DNA of 64,000 nt from Candidatus Nitronereus thalassa (GCF_032191465.1 NZ_JAQOUE010000002.1:62001-126000); one strand, 5' to 3'. Shown: positions 25,688-35,216, counted from the stretch's first letter. The notes: generated by a model not told the origin, from the letters alone. Numbers and translations: made by a program.

Positions 25688-26596
25688 TTACCACACTTCG
25701 GCGCGAAAGCTTCGAGAATGAATTCCCAACTGATGCAAACCCCGCATCAGTTGGTCGCGGGCACTGACATTTCCACACAACCGAATATGGTATTGATCAA
25801 GATTTGGAATCAATGCGAGTAACGGATCCAAGTTAACCGGCAAATCTGAGCCCTCGCCTTCCTTCTCATGCATAATCCGCCCCCTTGTTCCCTCCCAGTC
25901 CTCTGACCACTCTCTCGTCAGCACTGGATGATATTGAAAATGGTCCGGCGCGATGCGAGCCAAATCCAATAGTTCTTCATGATCCATTAATTGACGTGTA
26001 TTCCGCACGCTCGACACTAGAATAAACTCGACACCGGGACAGGTATCTGATTTGCCAAACCCTTTTGCTTGCATATACCGAAGATACGCGAGAAACGGAG
26101 TAATCCCGGTGGAAAAAGCCAGAGCAAGTATTCGCATAGTGGGCCATTCGTGATCGGACTCTAGGATTAAATTATTCGGTTGAATTTTTTGGCTGTTTTC
26201 ATAAACCACCAGTTCTCCAGCCTGCTGATTAATATCCACCCGAACATCTATGGTGCCGCCAGTGGTCACCATTTCCTCTATGACCTCAGTTTGCCACCAA
26301 GGAGAAGTATCAGCCTTTTCGCGATGAGTATCATTCACAATAGTTTCCAAAATACGAGGAGCCACGATCGCACAATTTGATCGAGTATACATTCGGCGAC
26401 GATACTTTCCCGACCGCTGCCCAAAGGGACGGGCCAAAAAGGCACTTCCGGGATGCATTCCATCACGAACCGAAAATACACGACCTTCAACCTCATAGGT
26501 ATCCGGTAGCGTCAACACAATTTTCCGAATTTCTCCTGGATCAAAGGTGTGAATTTGAGTAATCGTCGCTGGAACAAATAGCTCGCGGGGCAGCAT
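25688..26596 (-). CDS. ferredoxin-NADP reductase-type oxidoreductase
   Basis: This 302-residue protein belongs to the ferredoxin-NADP reductase fold. Its FAD-binding barrel opens the chain and includes YRRRMYTRSNCAIV. The NAD(P) domain starts LALAFSTGITPFLAYLRYMQ and ends LCGNVSARDQLMRGL with a short C terminus FRAEVW. Such enzymes move electrons between NAD(P)H and a ferredoxin, flavodoxin or haem partner. No iron-sulfur domain is present, so it needs a separate partner, which is not visible nearby. Confidence 0.85.
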   Translation of the reverse strand: MLPRELFVPATITQIHTFDPGEIRKIVLTLPDTYEVEGRVFSVRDGMHPGSAFLARPFGQRSGKYRRRMYTRSNCAIVAPRILETIVNDTHREKADTSPWWQTEVIEEMVTTGGTIDVRVDINQQAGELVVYENSQKIQPNNLILESDHEWPTMRILALAFSTGITPFLAYLRYMQAKGFGKSDTCPGVEFILVSSVRNTRQLMDHEELLDLARIAPDHFQYHPVLTREWSEDWEGTRGRIMHEKEGEGSDLPVNLDPLLALIPNLDQYHIRLCGNVSARDQLMRGLHQLGIHSRSFRAEVW

Positions 26597-26786
26597 GGAT
26601 GATGGAACTCCTACAAAAATCTCAGGATCGTTGGGTCTCCGAGGTGATGCCTCATCATAGCAGAGGAAGCTTGCGACCTAGAAGAAGCACTCTGCCACCC
26701 GACTTCCTTGTACCCTGCAGTAGAAGAGAGTAAAATTCCGATTTGAAAAAAGAAGATGTATCACCCTGTGGAACATAGGTTATATC

Positions 26787-27131
26787 GTGGCAGGACCCGA
26801 AAGGCTGGAAGGGCTACCTCAACAGCCAAACAACATTCAGAATTCGGAAAAGCCTCCCACATCCTCCAAAACTACCAACAACACCCCCGGGAATCAGCCA
26901 TTTACAGATTCCGTAAACATCTCTTCTGAAAATGTCGAATATCAACAATTATTAAAAGAGATCGATGAGGTGCCTGATATCCGTCCCGATCGCCTAAAAA
27001 AGATCCAGCAGGCTCTTAAAAACGGCACCTACCATATTGATTCCGATCTTGTCGCCAATCGAATCATCCAGGACATTCTAAATGAAGAAAAGTCATCTCC
27101 CCGGCATTCCCAACGGCCGCTCTCGACATAA
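26787..27131 (+). CDS. FlgM-like anti-sigma factor
   Basis: A 114-residue protein with a disordered, Pro/Asn-rich N terminus. Its C-terminal block LLKEIDEVPDIRPDRLKKIQ...GTYHIDSDLVANRIIQDIL matches the sigma28-binding helices of FlgM. FlgM binds the flagellar sigma factor FliA until it is exported through the hook. No flagellar structural gene lies nearby. The frame starts with GTG 26787. The PilZ gene follows 120 bases downstream. Confidence 0.82.
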   Translation: MAGPERLEGLPQQPNNIQNSEKPPTSSKTTNNTPGNQPFTDSVNISSENVEYQQLLKEIDEVPDIRPDRLKKIQQALKNGTYHIDSDLVANRIIQDILNEEKSSPRHSQRPLST

Positions 27132-27252
27132 TACCTTCGAATAATGTTGTTTTCGACCAAAGGATTCAGTCTATCTTCGTATCCATTTCGAATTCTTTTG
27201 AATCAATAATTTCCGTCTTCCCTAGTTCCTGCATTTTTCTTCGCCCGCTAAA

Positions 27253-28008
27253 TTGCTATCACCATCGATATTACCCTACTTTCAACGGCTCTCTCCAAAA
27301 ACTGACATTGAAGCGTTGAAAAAAAAGACCGACAACATGGAGGAGATGTATCACACGACAGAGACCACCACAAATAGCACCACCAATACGGTTTGGCTTC
27401 GCATCGAAGATGAGAACTCTCCTGCCATGCTGCGGGGACATCTCATCGGACTCGGACAAAACCAGGCCTTGCTCTGCGGCATTCCCTCCCATCCCTCATG
27501 GCAACAATTAAAACCTGGCATGACCTGCCGAGGCCACACAGTGATTGAGGGCGAAACTTATCAATTTGAAACAACGATTAAAGAAGTGCTTCGAGATCAA
27601 CCTGCAATACTTTTAAATAGTCCCAGGAAAATAACGCGTCGACCGCCTCGGGTCCATCCACGGATTCCAGTAGACATTCCCGGGACCATTCGTCCAATGA
27701 ATTATGATGGGACTGTGCTCGCCGTTCTCCCAGCCACCTTAAGTGACTTATGCACGATGGGCTGCCAGCTCCGAACATCCGAAACTACATGGCCGAGCCT
27801 GGCCACCTTAACGGTGATCCTCACTTGCCGGTTACCAAATCTTGACCATACATCCAAGTTTCATGGACGCATCGAATGGATCGAACCCATTCCGGAATTA
27901 CTGATGGGTATTCAATTTCAATTTACTTCGTTTTCTGATGTCGCATGCAAGGACCTGGAACGCTGGTTCGGTTCTCAGCAAGCGAAGCTGATCAATACGA
28001 TTGCATAG
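27253..28008 (+). CDS. PilZ-domain protein (YcgR-like)
   Basis: The C-terminal domain (about residues 130-245) is a PilZ domain with RRPPRVHPRIPVDIP (the RxxxR c-di-GMP site) and the strand block TLSDLCTMGCQLRT, a variant of the D/NxSxxG motif. The N-terminal part (MLRGHLIGLGQNQALLCGIP) resembles the YcgR flagellar-brake domain. The protein probably binds c-di-GMP and affects motility or surface traits. The start is uncertain: TTG 27253, or ATG 27337 within the same frame. The neighbouring FlgM-like gene fits a motility link. Confidence 0.82.
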   Translation: MLSPSILPYFQRLSPKTDIEALKKKTDNMEEMYHTTETTTNSTTNTVWLRIEDENSPAMLRGHLIGLGQNQALLCGIPSHPSWQQLKPGMTCRGHTVIEGETYQFETTIKEVLRDQPAILLNSPRKITRRPPRVHPRIPVDIPGTIRPMNYDGTVLAVLPATLSDLCTMGCQLRTSETTWPSLATLTVILTCRLPNLDHTSKFHGRIEWIEPIPELLMGIQFQFTSFSDVACKDLERWFGSQQAKLINTIA

Positions 28009-28278
28009 ATGTTCCCCTTCAAACTCCCAAATTTCTTGCCAATCTGGCCACTACCCACGGACCGTGACCCAGAAATCCCAGAACATCATACCATTTCATG
28101 AAAAAGGGCAATCCCCCTGGCTCTTGCAGGCCCATGGGCAGATTCCTTAGAATACCGAATCCTGAATTTATCGTGCGGCTTTCTCACCTTTCACTACAAG
28201 GTAGAAGAAATAGGTGCCCCCGATATGTGATCGAGAATTTGGTCCATCATTCAAACATTCCCCAAGAAGGTCATCACC

Positions 28279-29355
28279 ATGAAAGAACTTATTGATAATC
28301 GCCATGTCGTAGATATTAAAGAATTAGTCACCCCACGACAGGTCAAAGAGCGTCTGCCCACCACCGAAATGGCCGAAAGTGTCGTAATTGAAACCCGTCG
28401 GGCCCTTCAAGACGTCTTATATGGCCGGGACCAACACCGCCTTTTAGTTGTGGTAGGCCCCTGCTCCATCCATGACCCTGGCCAGGCCTATGCCTATGCG
28501 GAATCGTTGAAAAGAATCGCCGAAGCCACCAAAGATCATTTGCTCGTCATTATGCGAACCTATTTTGAAAAGCCCCGCACCACCGTAGGCTGGAAAGGAC
28601 TGATCAACGACCCACACTTGGATGGGTCCTGTGATATTGCTTCAGGCTTTGAATTGGCCAGAACGATCTTACTGAACATCAATAATATGGGCCTGCCCTG
28701 CGGAACGGAATTGCTGGATCCCGTCACCCCTCAATATATTTCTGACCTACTCAGTTGGTCAGCCATTGGCGCCCGCACGACGGAAAGTCAGACCCACAGG
28801 GAAATGGCGAGCGGACTTTCTATGCCGATTGGCTTTAAAAATGGAACCGATGGAAGCCTTCAAGTCGCACTTAATGCCATGGCCACAGCCAGCCAACCTC
28901 ACAGTTTTGTGGGCATCAACGTTGATGGCGTCACCTCAATCATTAGGACCAATGGGAACCCAGATCGGCATATTGTTTTACGTGGCGGTGGGGGTAAAAC
29001 GAACTACGGCCGTGAACATATCATGCAAGCACTTGAGGGGTTAACGAATGAAGTCATTACCCGTCCCATCATGGTGGATTGTTCGCACGGCAATTCGGAC
29101 AAAGACCATACCCGACAAATTCCTGTTGCCCATTCCGTACTCAAACAGCATTGTGAAGGACAAAAAGGGATTCTTGGATTATTGCTGGAAAGTAACTTAA
29201 AACCCGGAAAGCAATCGTGGGACCAAGGAAAAACCTTCGAATATGGCGTCTCGATTACCGATGCCTGTATCGGTTGGGAGGATACCGAAACGTTGCTGTA
29301 TGAATTAGCCGAAGGACTTGCCAAAGAAACACAGGATAATGCTGTGGCACATTAG
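28279..29355 (+). CDS. aroG: 3-deoxy-7-phosphoheptulonate synthase (class I)
   Basis: A 358-residue DAHP synthase, the first enzyme of the shikimate pathway, joining phosphoenolpyruvate and erythrose-4-phosphate. Class I motifs are present: VVGPCSIHDPGQAYAYAE, RTTVGWKGLINDPHLDGSCD, WSAIGARTTESQ and PIGFKNGTDGSLQVALNA. The metal ligands Cys, His, Glu and Asp sit in these segments, and the length is usual. AAGAAGGT precedes ATG 28279. The pathway's second enzyme (aroB) is at 62819-63949, so the two genes are dispersed. Confidence 0.96.
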   Translation: MKELIDNRHVVDIKELVTPRQVKERLPTTEMAESVVIETRRALQDVLYGRDQHRLLVVVGPCSIHDPGQAYAYAESLKRIAEATKDHLLVIMRTYFEKPRTTVGWKGLINDPHLDGSCDIASGFELARTILLNINNMGLPCGTELLDPVTPQYISDLLSWSAIGARTTESQTHREMASGLSMPIGFKNGTDGSLQVALNAMATASQPHSFVGINVDGVTSIIRTNGNPDRHIVLRGGGGKTNYGREHIMQALEGLTNEVITRPIMVDCSHGNSDKDHTRQIPVAHSVLKQHCEGQKGILGLLLESNLKPGKQSWDQGKTFEYGVSITDACIGWEDTETLLYELAEGLAKETQDNAVAH

Positions 29356-29382
29356 TAAAAAAGGGAAAGGCTCAAAACCGCA

Positions 29383-29544
29383 CTAACGATGTGGATCGCG
29401 CAAGCGACGCCAAACAGGAAAAATCAATGTGAGGATTAGACCAAGAAGATAGAGCGACAGGATTCCAACCACCAGCACAGCAAGAATCGGAAGTCCCTGA
29501 CCGTTGCGAAACAGTTCAACAATAAACGTCATCCACTCTGGCAT
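29383..29544 (-). CDS. small single-helix membrane protein
   Basis: A 53-codon frame from ATG 29544 with one strong membrane helix (ILAVLVVGILSLYLLGLILT) and a basic C terminus (WRRLRDPHR). The product is too short for homology. An AAGGAG lies too far upstream to be the ribosome site. It may be a real short membrane protein, and lies 38 bases upstream of the merC-like gene end, on the same strand. Confidence 0.5.
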   Translation of the reverse strand: MPEWMTFIVELFRNGQGLPILAVLVVGILSLYLLGLILTLIFPVWRRLRDPHR

Positions 29545-29598
29545 ACCTAAAACACCCTATACTCCTTGTAGAAAAAAGAATCCGGAAAACAAGCCCAA

Positions 29599-30081
29599 TC
29601 ACTGAATAGGTGAAGCCGGAGCAGGACGGACTTCACCACCCTCGTGAAATACTGATTGTTCATCATCTTCATGACAACCATGACAATGACATAATGATCG
29701 ATTGAGAAATCCTCCCCAGGCGATCATTGACGCGCCAAGCAAATCCCCTGAAATTTCCAACGAACTCCCAGGCTCAATTAATATCCGAACCGACAGTAGA
29801 GTGAGAAAACCTATAATGGTTAACATGGCAGGTCGTCGATCTCCATGGACAGGATAGGTGGCCAACACCCCAAATCCCGCAACAACCACAATCACGCCCA
29901 AAAAGACCCATTCAAAGGAATGCGAAAACACGGTTCCAAATACTCCCTCAAAGACTCCGCCATATTGAGCCGCCAATAAAGGAAGCGCCAACAACGCTAA
30001 AGGCGTCAACGCGCAATGCACAGCACATACCAATGAAATCATCGATCCGGCCTTGGATAATCTGACACCTATTGTGGACAT
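29599..30081 (-). CDS. merC: MerC-type membrane transporter
   Basis: A 160-residue protein with four membrane helices and the MerC cysteine pair CAVHC in the first helix (about residues 19-23). The C terminus is rich in His and Cys (LCHCHGCHEDDEQ). MerC proteins import mercury and possibly other thiophilic metals. The gene starts 22 bases after the stop of the Fur-family regulator gene, so this is probably a metal-controlled pair. The zinc-like C terminus suggests zinc as a possible substrate, which is inference. Confidence 0.82.
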   Translation of the reverse strand: MSTIGVRLSKAGSMISLVCAVHCALTPLALLALPLLAAQYGGVFEGVFGTVFSHSFEWVFLGVIVVVAGFGVLATYPVHGDRRPAMLTIIGFLTLLSVRILIEPGSSLEISGDLLGASMIAWGGFLNRSLCHCHGCHEDDEQSVFHEGGEVRPAPASPIQ

Positions 30082-30103
30082 GCGGCTCCTTTTCCTTCAC
30101 ACA

Positions 30104-30523
30104 TTATTGGCATTTGGGACACCATCCACTAAATTCCAGCGAATGATCTCCAACAATAAACCGAGTTTCTTGTTCAATGAGAGCAGTCAGCTTTTTCAAA
30201 GGACACAAAAGCAAGTCGACAATACGCCCGCAATTTTTACATCGAATATGATGATGATGCTCCCGACCTTCTTTGATTTCATAACGAAACTGCCCTTCTT
30301 GATGCAGCTCCAACTGCGTGACTAGGCCCAGTTCCTTTAATGCGGTTAAATTGCGATAAACCGTCACAAGATCAATGGCCACATTATCCTTTTGCAACAT
30401 GGCATATAGTTCAGTAGGACTAAGCGGATACTTCGATGTCTCGAGAATGTTGAGCACCGCTCGCCTGGTTCGCGTCATGCGTTTCCCAGCTGCCTTCAAT
30501 TCATCCTTCAAATTTGAATTCAT
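30104..30523 (-). CDS. Fur-family metal regulator
   Basis: A 139-residue Fur-family repressor: winged helix (TRTRRAVLNILETSKYPLSPTELYAMLQ, then DLVTVYRNLTALKELGLV), the HHHH metal site (EHHHHIRCKNCGRIVD), and the zinc-binding CxxC pairs CKNCG and CPKC. The dimerisation domain is present. It could be Fur, Zur or PerR; the structural-zinc cysteines fit Zur best but do not decide. It is the first gene of a pair with merC. Confidence 0.9.
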   Translation of the reverse strand: MNSNLKDELKAAGKRMTRTRRAVLNILETSKYPLSPTELYAMLQKDNVAIDLVTVYRNLTALKELGLVTQLELHQEGQFRYEIKEGREHHHHIRCKNCGRIVDLLLCPLKKLTALIEQETRFIVGDHSLEFSGWCPKCQ

Positions 30524-30676
30524 GATCTCCCACTCATTACAAAAGTCCCCACCAACAGGGAGGACTCAACATCGGTTAATGCAAGTACATTGCAAATATC
30601 ACAAGGAATGACGAGAAGTCAATGGAACAAAGAATTCAAGAAAATATTAAGTATTTTTTTCTAGTTTTATCTACGG

Positions 30677-32197
30677 TTAATTAATATTCAAGTAAGAAAA
30701 AATTGGCTGTAAATTCACATGCTGCTCCAGATGTGAGGCCCAACGGTCGATGGCGGTAAGCATTCGTCGAGAAACAGTCTCGGATACCGCTACATCAAGA
30801 GGTTTGAGCCCTTTCCTCTTGCGAAGGCGATTCAGCCACGCACGCCGAAACTCAGGTTCATCAAACACTCCATGAATATAGGTGCCCCACAACAACCCAT
30901 CGCTCGAGACCATCCCTTCCAGCAATATTTCCCCATCGCACTCGCCCTGTCTTCCCATAATTTCAAAACACGGTAAGCCGGATGAACGATGAGACATTCC
31001 CATGTGGATTTCGTACCCTTTCACAACACATCCCTGGCCTTCAGATAGGAATAAGGGCTGAGCCGTCACTTGAGATGTATGCTTTATCGGCAGCAACTCA
31101 GACGTCATATCCAACAATCCCAAACCAGGAACCTCCCCACCCTCTTCAACTCCTCTCGGGTCGGCCACCATTTTTCCCAACATTTGAAATCCACCGCAAA
31201 GACCGACTAGCTCCCCAGTTCCCTTTTGCCCATAGTCTTGTATAAATTCGCAAAACCCTTGGGCATACAAATACTGGAGATCGCCCAAAGTATTTTTCGT
31301 GCCAGGGAGAATGACGACATCAGCTCCCTTCAATTGGTCCGGGCGTTTAATGTAATGAAACGCCACATCCTCCTCGGCGGCAATCGCATTAAAATCGGTG
31401 AAGTTACTCATATGAGGAAGCAACACCACAGCCACATTGATCCTCTGCGGGGAAAAAGGCTTTCCAGCCTGAGAATCAATTGTCACGCTATCTTCTTGAT
31501 CCAATTCAAGTTGCCGCAGGAACGGCACCACACCTAAGACGGACACCCCAGTCCGTTCCTCTAGGATCTGGACTCCATCATCGAACAACCGACGATCCCC
31601 ACGAAATTTATTCACAATCACCCCAATCACCCGTTGCCGCTCATGAGGCTCTAGCAAATCCAGGGTCCCAATAATTTGTGCAAAGACCCCACCCCGGTCA
31701 ATATCTGCCACCAAAATCACAGACGCATCTGCCATCTCCACGACAGGCCAATTGACCAAATCACGGTTTCGCAAATTCACCTCGGCAGCACTGCCAGCGC
31801 CTTCGATGATTAAGATTTCATGTCGTGCCGCTATTCGCTCATAACTCTCTCGCACAAAACGAAACAGTTCGGGTCGGCAACCGAAATATTCTTGGGCATC
31901 ATGACGTCCCCAAACCTTTCCTTGCACTACCACTTGGGACCGATGATCCGCCTCAGGCTTGAGTAGGATGGGATTCATATCGACATGCGGGACGACCCCA
32001 CAGGCCTGCGCCTGCAAGACCTGAGCGCGCCCCATCTCCCCGCCTTCCACCGTCACATAGGAATTCAATGACATATTCTGTGATTTAAATGGGGCAACAT
32101 CACAGCCCTTCCGATGTAAGAGTCGTCCAAGTCCAGCGCACACCAGACTTTTTCCCACATCCGAGGCAGTTCCCAGAATGGCTAAGGCTTTTGACAT
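30677..32197 (-). CDS. cobQ: cobyric acid synthase
   Basis: A 506-residue enzyme that amidates four carboxylates of adenosyl-cobyrinic acid a,c-diamide in B12 synthesis. The N-terminal ATP-binding part has ILGTASDVGKSLVCAGLGRL (P-loop) and EGAGSAAEVNLRNRDLVN. The C-terminal glutamine amidotransferase has the catalytic Cys in VGLCGGFQMLGKM and the His in YIHGVFDEPEF. The length is usual. No cobalamin riboswitch is recognisable upstream. The gene is alone in the window among B12 genes. Confidence 0.95.
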   Translation of the reverse strand: MSKALAILGTASDVGKSLVCAGLGRLLHRKGCDVAPFKSQNMSLNSYVTVEGGEMGRAQVLQAQACGVVPHVDMNPILLKPEADHRSQVVVQGKVWGRHDAQEYFGCRPELFRFVRESYERIAARHEILIIEGAGSAAEVNLRNRDLVNWPVVEMADASVILVADIDRGGVFAQIIGTLDLLEPHERQRVIGVIVNKFRGDRRLFDDGVQILEERTGVSVLGVVPFLRQLELDQEDSVTIDSQAGKPFSPQRINVAVVLLPHMSNFTDFNAIAAEEDVAFHYIKRPDQLKGADVVILPGTKNTLGDLQYLYAQGFCEFIQDYGQKGTGELVGLCGGFQMLGKMVADPRGVEEGGEVPGLGLLDMTSELLPIKHTSQVTAQPLFLSEGQGCVVKGYEIHMGMSHRSSGLPCFEIMGRQGECDGEILLEGMVSSDGLLWGTYIHGVFDEPEFRRAWLNRLRKRKGLKPLDVAVSETVSRRMLTAIDRWASHLEQHVNLQPIFSYLNIN

Positions 32198-32284
32198 AAG
32201 TAACGAAATCTTTCAGTGAAATTCGCTACACCATATCGAATGGACGGATTCGACTCAAACACAATCCTCCCTATGCCACCAGGC

Positions 32285-32323
32285 AAAAAAAGAGCCCCAT
32301 GCCGACTACAAGCATGAGGCTCT
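32285..32323 (-). terminator. intrinsic terminator of the PEP-CTERM gene
   Basis: On the minus strand AGAGCCTCATGC pairs with GCATGGGGCTCT and is followed directly by seven T residues. It lies 30 bases after the stop of the PEP-CTERM gene. Confidence 0.85.
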
Positions 32324-32352
32324 GGCGCATTGCCAAAAGGATTCGACTCGCC

Positions 32353-33015
32353 CTACATGCTCTTCTTCCTCATCTGCCACCCTGAGAAGCCAACCAAACC
32401 TGAACCTAATAACAGCAATGTCCCCGGCTCAGGAACAGGATGGGGAGTAATAGTTAAGGGCGTCCACTCCCCTGTTCCTCTCAATATAAATTCGCCAAAA
32501 ATATTTCCCCCACCCTGCAACGACTGAGGACCTGGAGATAATGATAACACCGGAACTTGAATAACCTGAGCTACGAGCTCCCACTCATTTCCATTCAGAA
32601 TCGCGGCTGACAACGATTGAAGAAACCCTCCCTCAACGCCGAAATACGTCCAAAGACATTCGGTGCACCCGTGAATATTCGGAGGCACCACTTCACCATT
32701 GGCAATGACCAAGGCAGATTCGTCAAATGTGAAGGAATTTGTTGAGGGCAATGCCGGACCAATTTGAAAGTTCGGTCCAGAAACCGTCAGGGCCGATCTA
32801 ATAACATTTCCCCAGGAAAAATGAGTCGCTGTGGGGACGGTGGGACCGAAGTCTAACTCCAACCATGCCGTTACCGAATGTACTTCTTGGGTACTCGTAT
32901 CGATACCCGCCCCTTCATAGGTCCAAATAGAATTGGCCTGGGCATCCAGGACCCACCCCCCTGCGAGCAACCACATCCCTATGAACATGTGGAATAAAAT
33001 TCTTCGATATTTCAT
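32353..33015 (-). CDS. PEP-CTERM sorted exported protein
   Basis: From ATG 33015 (GGGAGG four to eight bases upstream) the 220-residue product has an N-terminal signal peptide (WLLAGGWVLDAQA). Its C-terminal sorting tag has VPEPGTLLLLGSGLVGFSGW and a short basic end RKKSM, the PEP-CTERM pattern recognised by exosortase EpsH. Two Cys in CTECLW could pair. PEP-CTERM proteins are usually linked to extracellular polysaccharide. A sigma54-like promoter motif lies upstream. Confidence 0.9.
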   Translation of the reverse strand: MKYRRILFHMFIGMWLLAGGWVLDAQANSIWTYEGAGIDTSTQEVHSVTAWLELDFGPTVPTATHFSWGNVIRSALTVSGPNFQIGPALPSTNSFTFDESALVIANGEVVPPNIHGCTECLWTYFGVEGGFLQSLSAAILNGNEWELVAQVIQVPVLSLSPGPQSLQGGGNIFGEFILRGTGEWTPLTITPHPVPEPGTLLLLGSGLVGFSGWQMRKKSM

Positions 33016-33848
33016 AAAACCTACCTCCCTAGATACCAAGGAGAAACCAAAGCAAGGTACTTTTTCCTTAACTCGCCGACAATAAATATTTGGAAAAGAG
33101 CAATTTCAAAACATTTTTGTGAAAACACTGTAAACCACAAGACCCTAACGACGACTAAACCAAATTTCATGCCAGCACTTGCCCAAAGGCATATTTCAGA
33201 CCTTAATAGTCACTAAGGTATTGATTGTGAGCATGATTCACATTTTTCAACTCCCGCATTGATTGGCCATATTGAGTGAAATTCCTGTTACTTTTGTAAA
33301 ATTCCCTGACGTTTTTTCCAACTGTGCTAATTCATAGACCAGAAGACTACCTACGTAATGAACGTATATTCTTTACGTCTCGCAGTAAAAACCCATCGGC
33401 TATGGGCCAAGGAAGGAATGTTTGGACCTTGAGTACACACTCCTTCATCCAAAAAAATAATCCTTCAAAAATCCTTCTATGCATTTGAATTTAAAGACAG
33501 AATTGATCCCCCTGGAACAATCCCAAACTAATATCGTTCAGAGTGAAACACATCTCTACGTTCCATCATTCAAAACTTCCCATGTTTGGTATGGCAGAGA
33601 AGGAAGACCTTCAAGTTCGGCAAAAGCTAATTTGTAAAATTATCTGACTGTAAATCATTCAAAAGTTCACAAAAACACCAAAACTCATCAAAATTGAACG
33701 GAAAATACGCCAAGAGAAATGAGGAAAATTTCCTGACACAAATAAAACAAAGCGACAAAAATGGAATGAGGACGAAAAAATTCAGGCACTACCAAGCAAA
33801 CAAGAAAAATAGATTGCGGAGAGAGATGAAATTAAGAAAGGATGATCC
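33016..33848. other. long AT-rich intergenic region
   Basis: About 830 bases with no supported gene. The only notable element is a sigma54-like promoter reading leftwards at 33159-33174. The rest is AT-rich with scattered short A runs. It may hold further regulatory sites or decayed sequence, but none is recognisable. Confidence 0.4.
33159..33174 (-). promoter_or_regulatory. sigma54-like promoter upstream of the PEP-CTERM gene
   Basis: The minus strand reads TGGCATGAAATTTGGT. It matches the TGGCACG-N4-TTGC layout with the correct spacing; the -12 element is TTGG instead of TTGC. Some EPS and PEP-CTERM systems use sigma54 with PrsR-type activators. It lies about 145 bases upstream of the start codon. 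Confidence 0.4.
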
Positions 33849-35174
33849 CTACTGAGGGACATCCAAGGTCAATTTAGCCGAGAACAATACGGAAGGATCT
33901 TGACGCCGACGAGCCTCGCGCAACAAGGTCTCTAACTGAGGAATGATACGGCCGTGAAAACTGACGATACCATTAGTCACTACAGTGATGGGATGAGAAA
34001 AGTCGATTAATACATCGTTCAGAAACAATGTATATCGACGAACACGAGCAGTTGTGAGATCAATTCGATTTTCCTTAATATTCATTACAGTCAACCGAGC
34101 ATAAATTCGGTTTTTCATCAACTCATCCTGACGATCAATCAATTGCTCGGAAAACATGGCAATCCGATCCGTGCCATCAATCCGCACCCACCCAAATTCA
34201 CTTAGGTGACTGGCATCCCGCACCACAGTCACTTTCATAGGATAAGGATCACGACGCTGTTGGCCAAACCATTTCACAAGACTTGGTAATTCCTGACGTG
34301 GAAAGAAATGTCCTCCCGCATGTGGATGGGTCCACTCATGCTCACGATATATGTAGGCAATTCCAAGCTGTGACAATTCATGAGTGATATTCCGGCTCAA
34401 CCATACCGGCATAATTTGATCCTTGGCCCCATGGATCACATACAAAGGCGTTTGACTTAAATTTTTCAAAAAGGGAAACAGCACCTCGTCAATACCACCG
34501 GCCATGGGTGCTACCGCCGCAAACCTTGGCGCATGATGCATCCCAATGATCCAGGCCCCAATTCCACCGTTGGACATACCCGTCAGGAAAATCCTGTCAG
34601 GATCAATGTGATAACGACTTTGAACGGCGCGGATCGTAGCTAGCACCAGTTCCTCGCCCTGCCGCGACCACCACGCCCCCATGGAAATAGTTGGGCAGAC
34701 CAAGATATATGAATCCCCCAGCCGCTCGGCCCACCGCTCTAAATAGGAATCACCCGTAAACCCAGCACCATGAAGACACACGACCAAGGGAGACGCCTGG
34801 CTCGGATCATAGCTTGAAGGCACAAACAACCCATAGGACATGTCACGTCCACGAACCAACACGGACAGGCTAGGTTGCTGACCAACCGGAGCATTCCCAA
34901 ATGTTCGCGCATGAGTAATGAGATCAACCACACGGTCGATACTTGCATCGGGCCGTAAAAGAATTTCATGGAGAACGGACTCCGCCAACGCATCCTCACC
35001 ATTCGACAAATACTTGCGAACCACCCCCAACAAAGAGGGTTCAGTCTTTGCGTCAATTTGAGCATCCATCTTCAGAGGTTGCGCCATGGCAACACAGGAG
35101 AAATTCCACGCAATAAAATAGATACTGAAAAGAAGAAAGAAACGGGCGGTGTTAACCAAGAAGGGCATAGACAT
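33849..35174 (-). CDS. exported alpha/beta-hydrolase (esterase/depolymerase type)
   Basis: The protein has a hydrophobic N terminus (residues 5-30) that looks like a signal peptide. The alpha/beta-hydrolase core has LVVCLHGAGFTG (oxyanion region), TGMSNGGIGAWIIG (nucleophile Ser in GMSNG) and LYVIHGAKDQIMP (Asp). A His-rich region (TYIYREHEW type, HPHAGGHFF) supplies the catalytic His. The family resembles PHB depolymerases and feruloyl esterases. The C-terminal 150 residues are beta-rich and may bind substrate. ATG 35174 is chosen over TTG 35216. elbB precedes it with no gap. Confidence 0.78.
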   Translation of the reverse strand: MSMPFLVNTARFFLLFSIYFIAWNFSCVAMAQPLKMDAQIDAKTEPSLLGVVRKYLSNGEDALAESVLHEILLRPDASIDRVVDLITHARTFGNAPVGQQPSLSVLVRGRDMSYGLFVPSSYDPSQASPLVVCLHGAGFTGDSYLERWAERLGDSYILVCPTISMGAWWSRQGEELVLATIRAVQSRYHIDPDRIFLTGMSNGGIGAWIIGMHHAPRFAAVAPMAGGIDEVLFPFLKNLSQTPLYVIHGAKDQIMPVWLSRNITHELSQLGIAYIYREHEWTHPHAGGHFFPRQELPSLVKWFGQQRRDPYPMKVTVVRDASHLSEFGWVRIDGTDRIAMFSEQLIDRQDELMKNRIYARLTVMNIKENRIDLTTARVRRYTLFLNDVLIDFSHPITVVTNGIVSFHGRIIPQLETLLREARRRQDPSVLFSAKLTLDVPQ

Positions 35175-35216
35175 CCCTATGAATGGAAATTCCGGGTAAA
35201 AACCACATACCAACAA

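Noticed and set aside
32198-32330. Cobalamin riboswitch upstream of cobQ
   Set aside because: No B12-box-like or typical multi-helix pattern is recognisable, and the space before the start is short.
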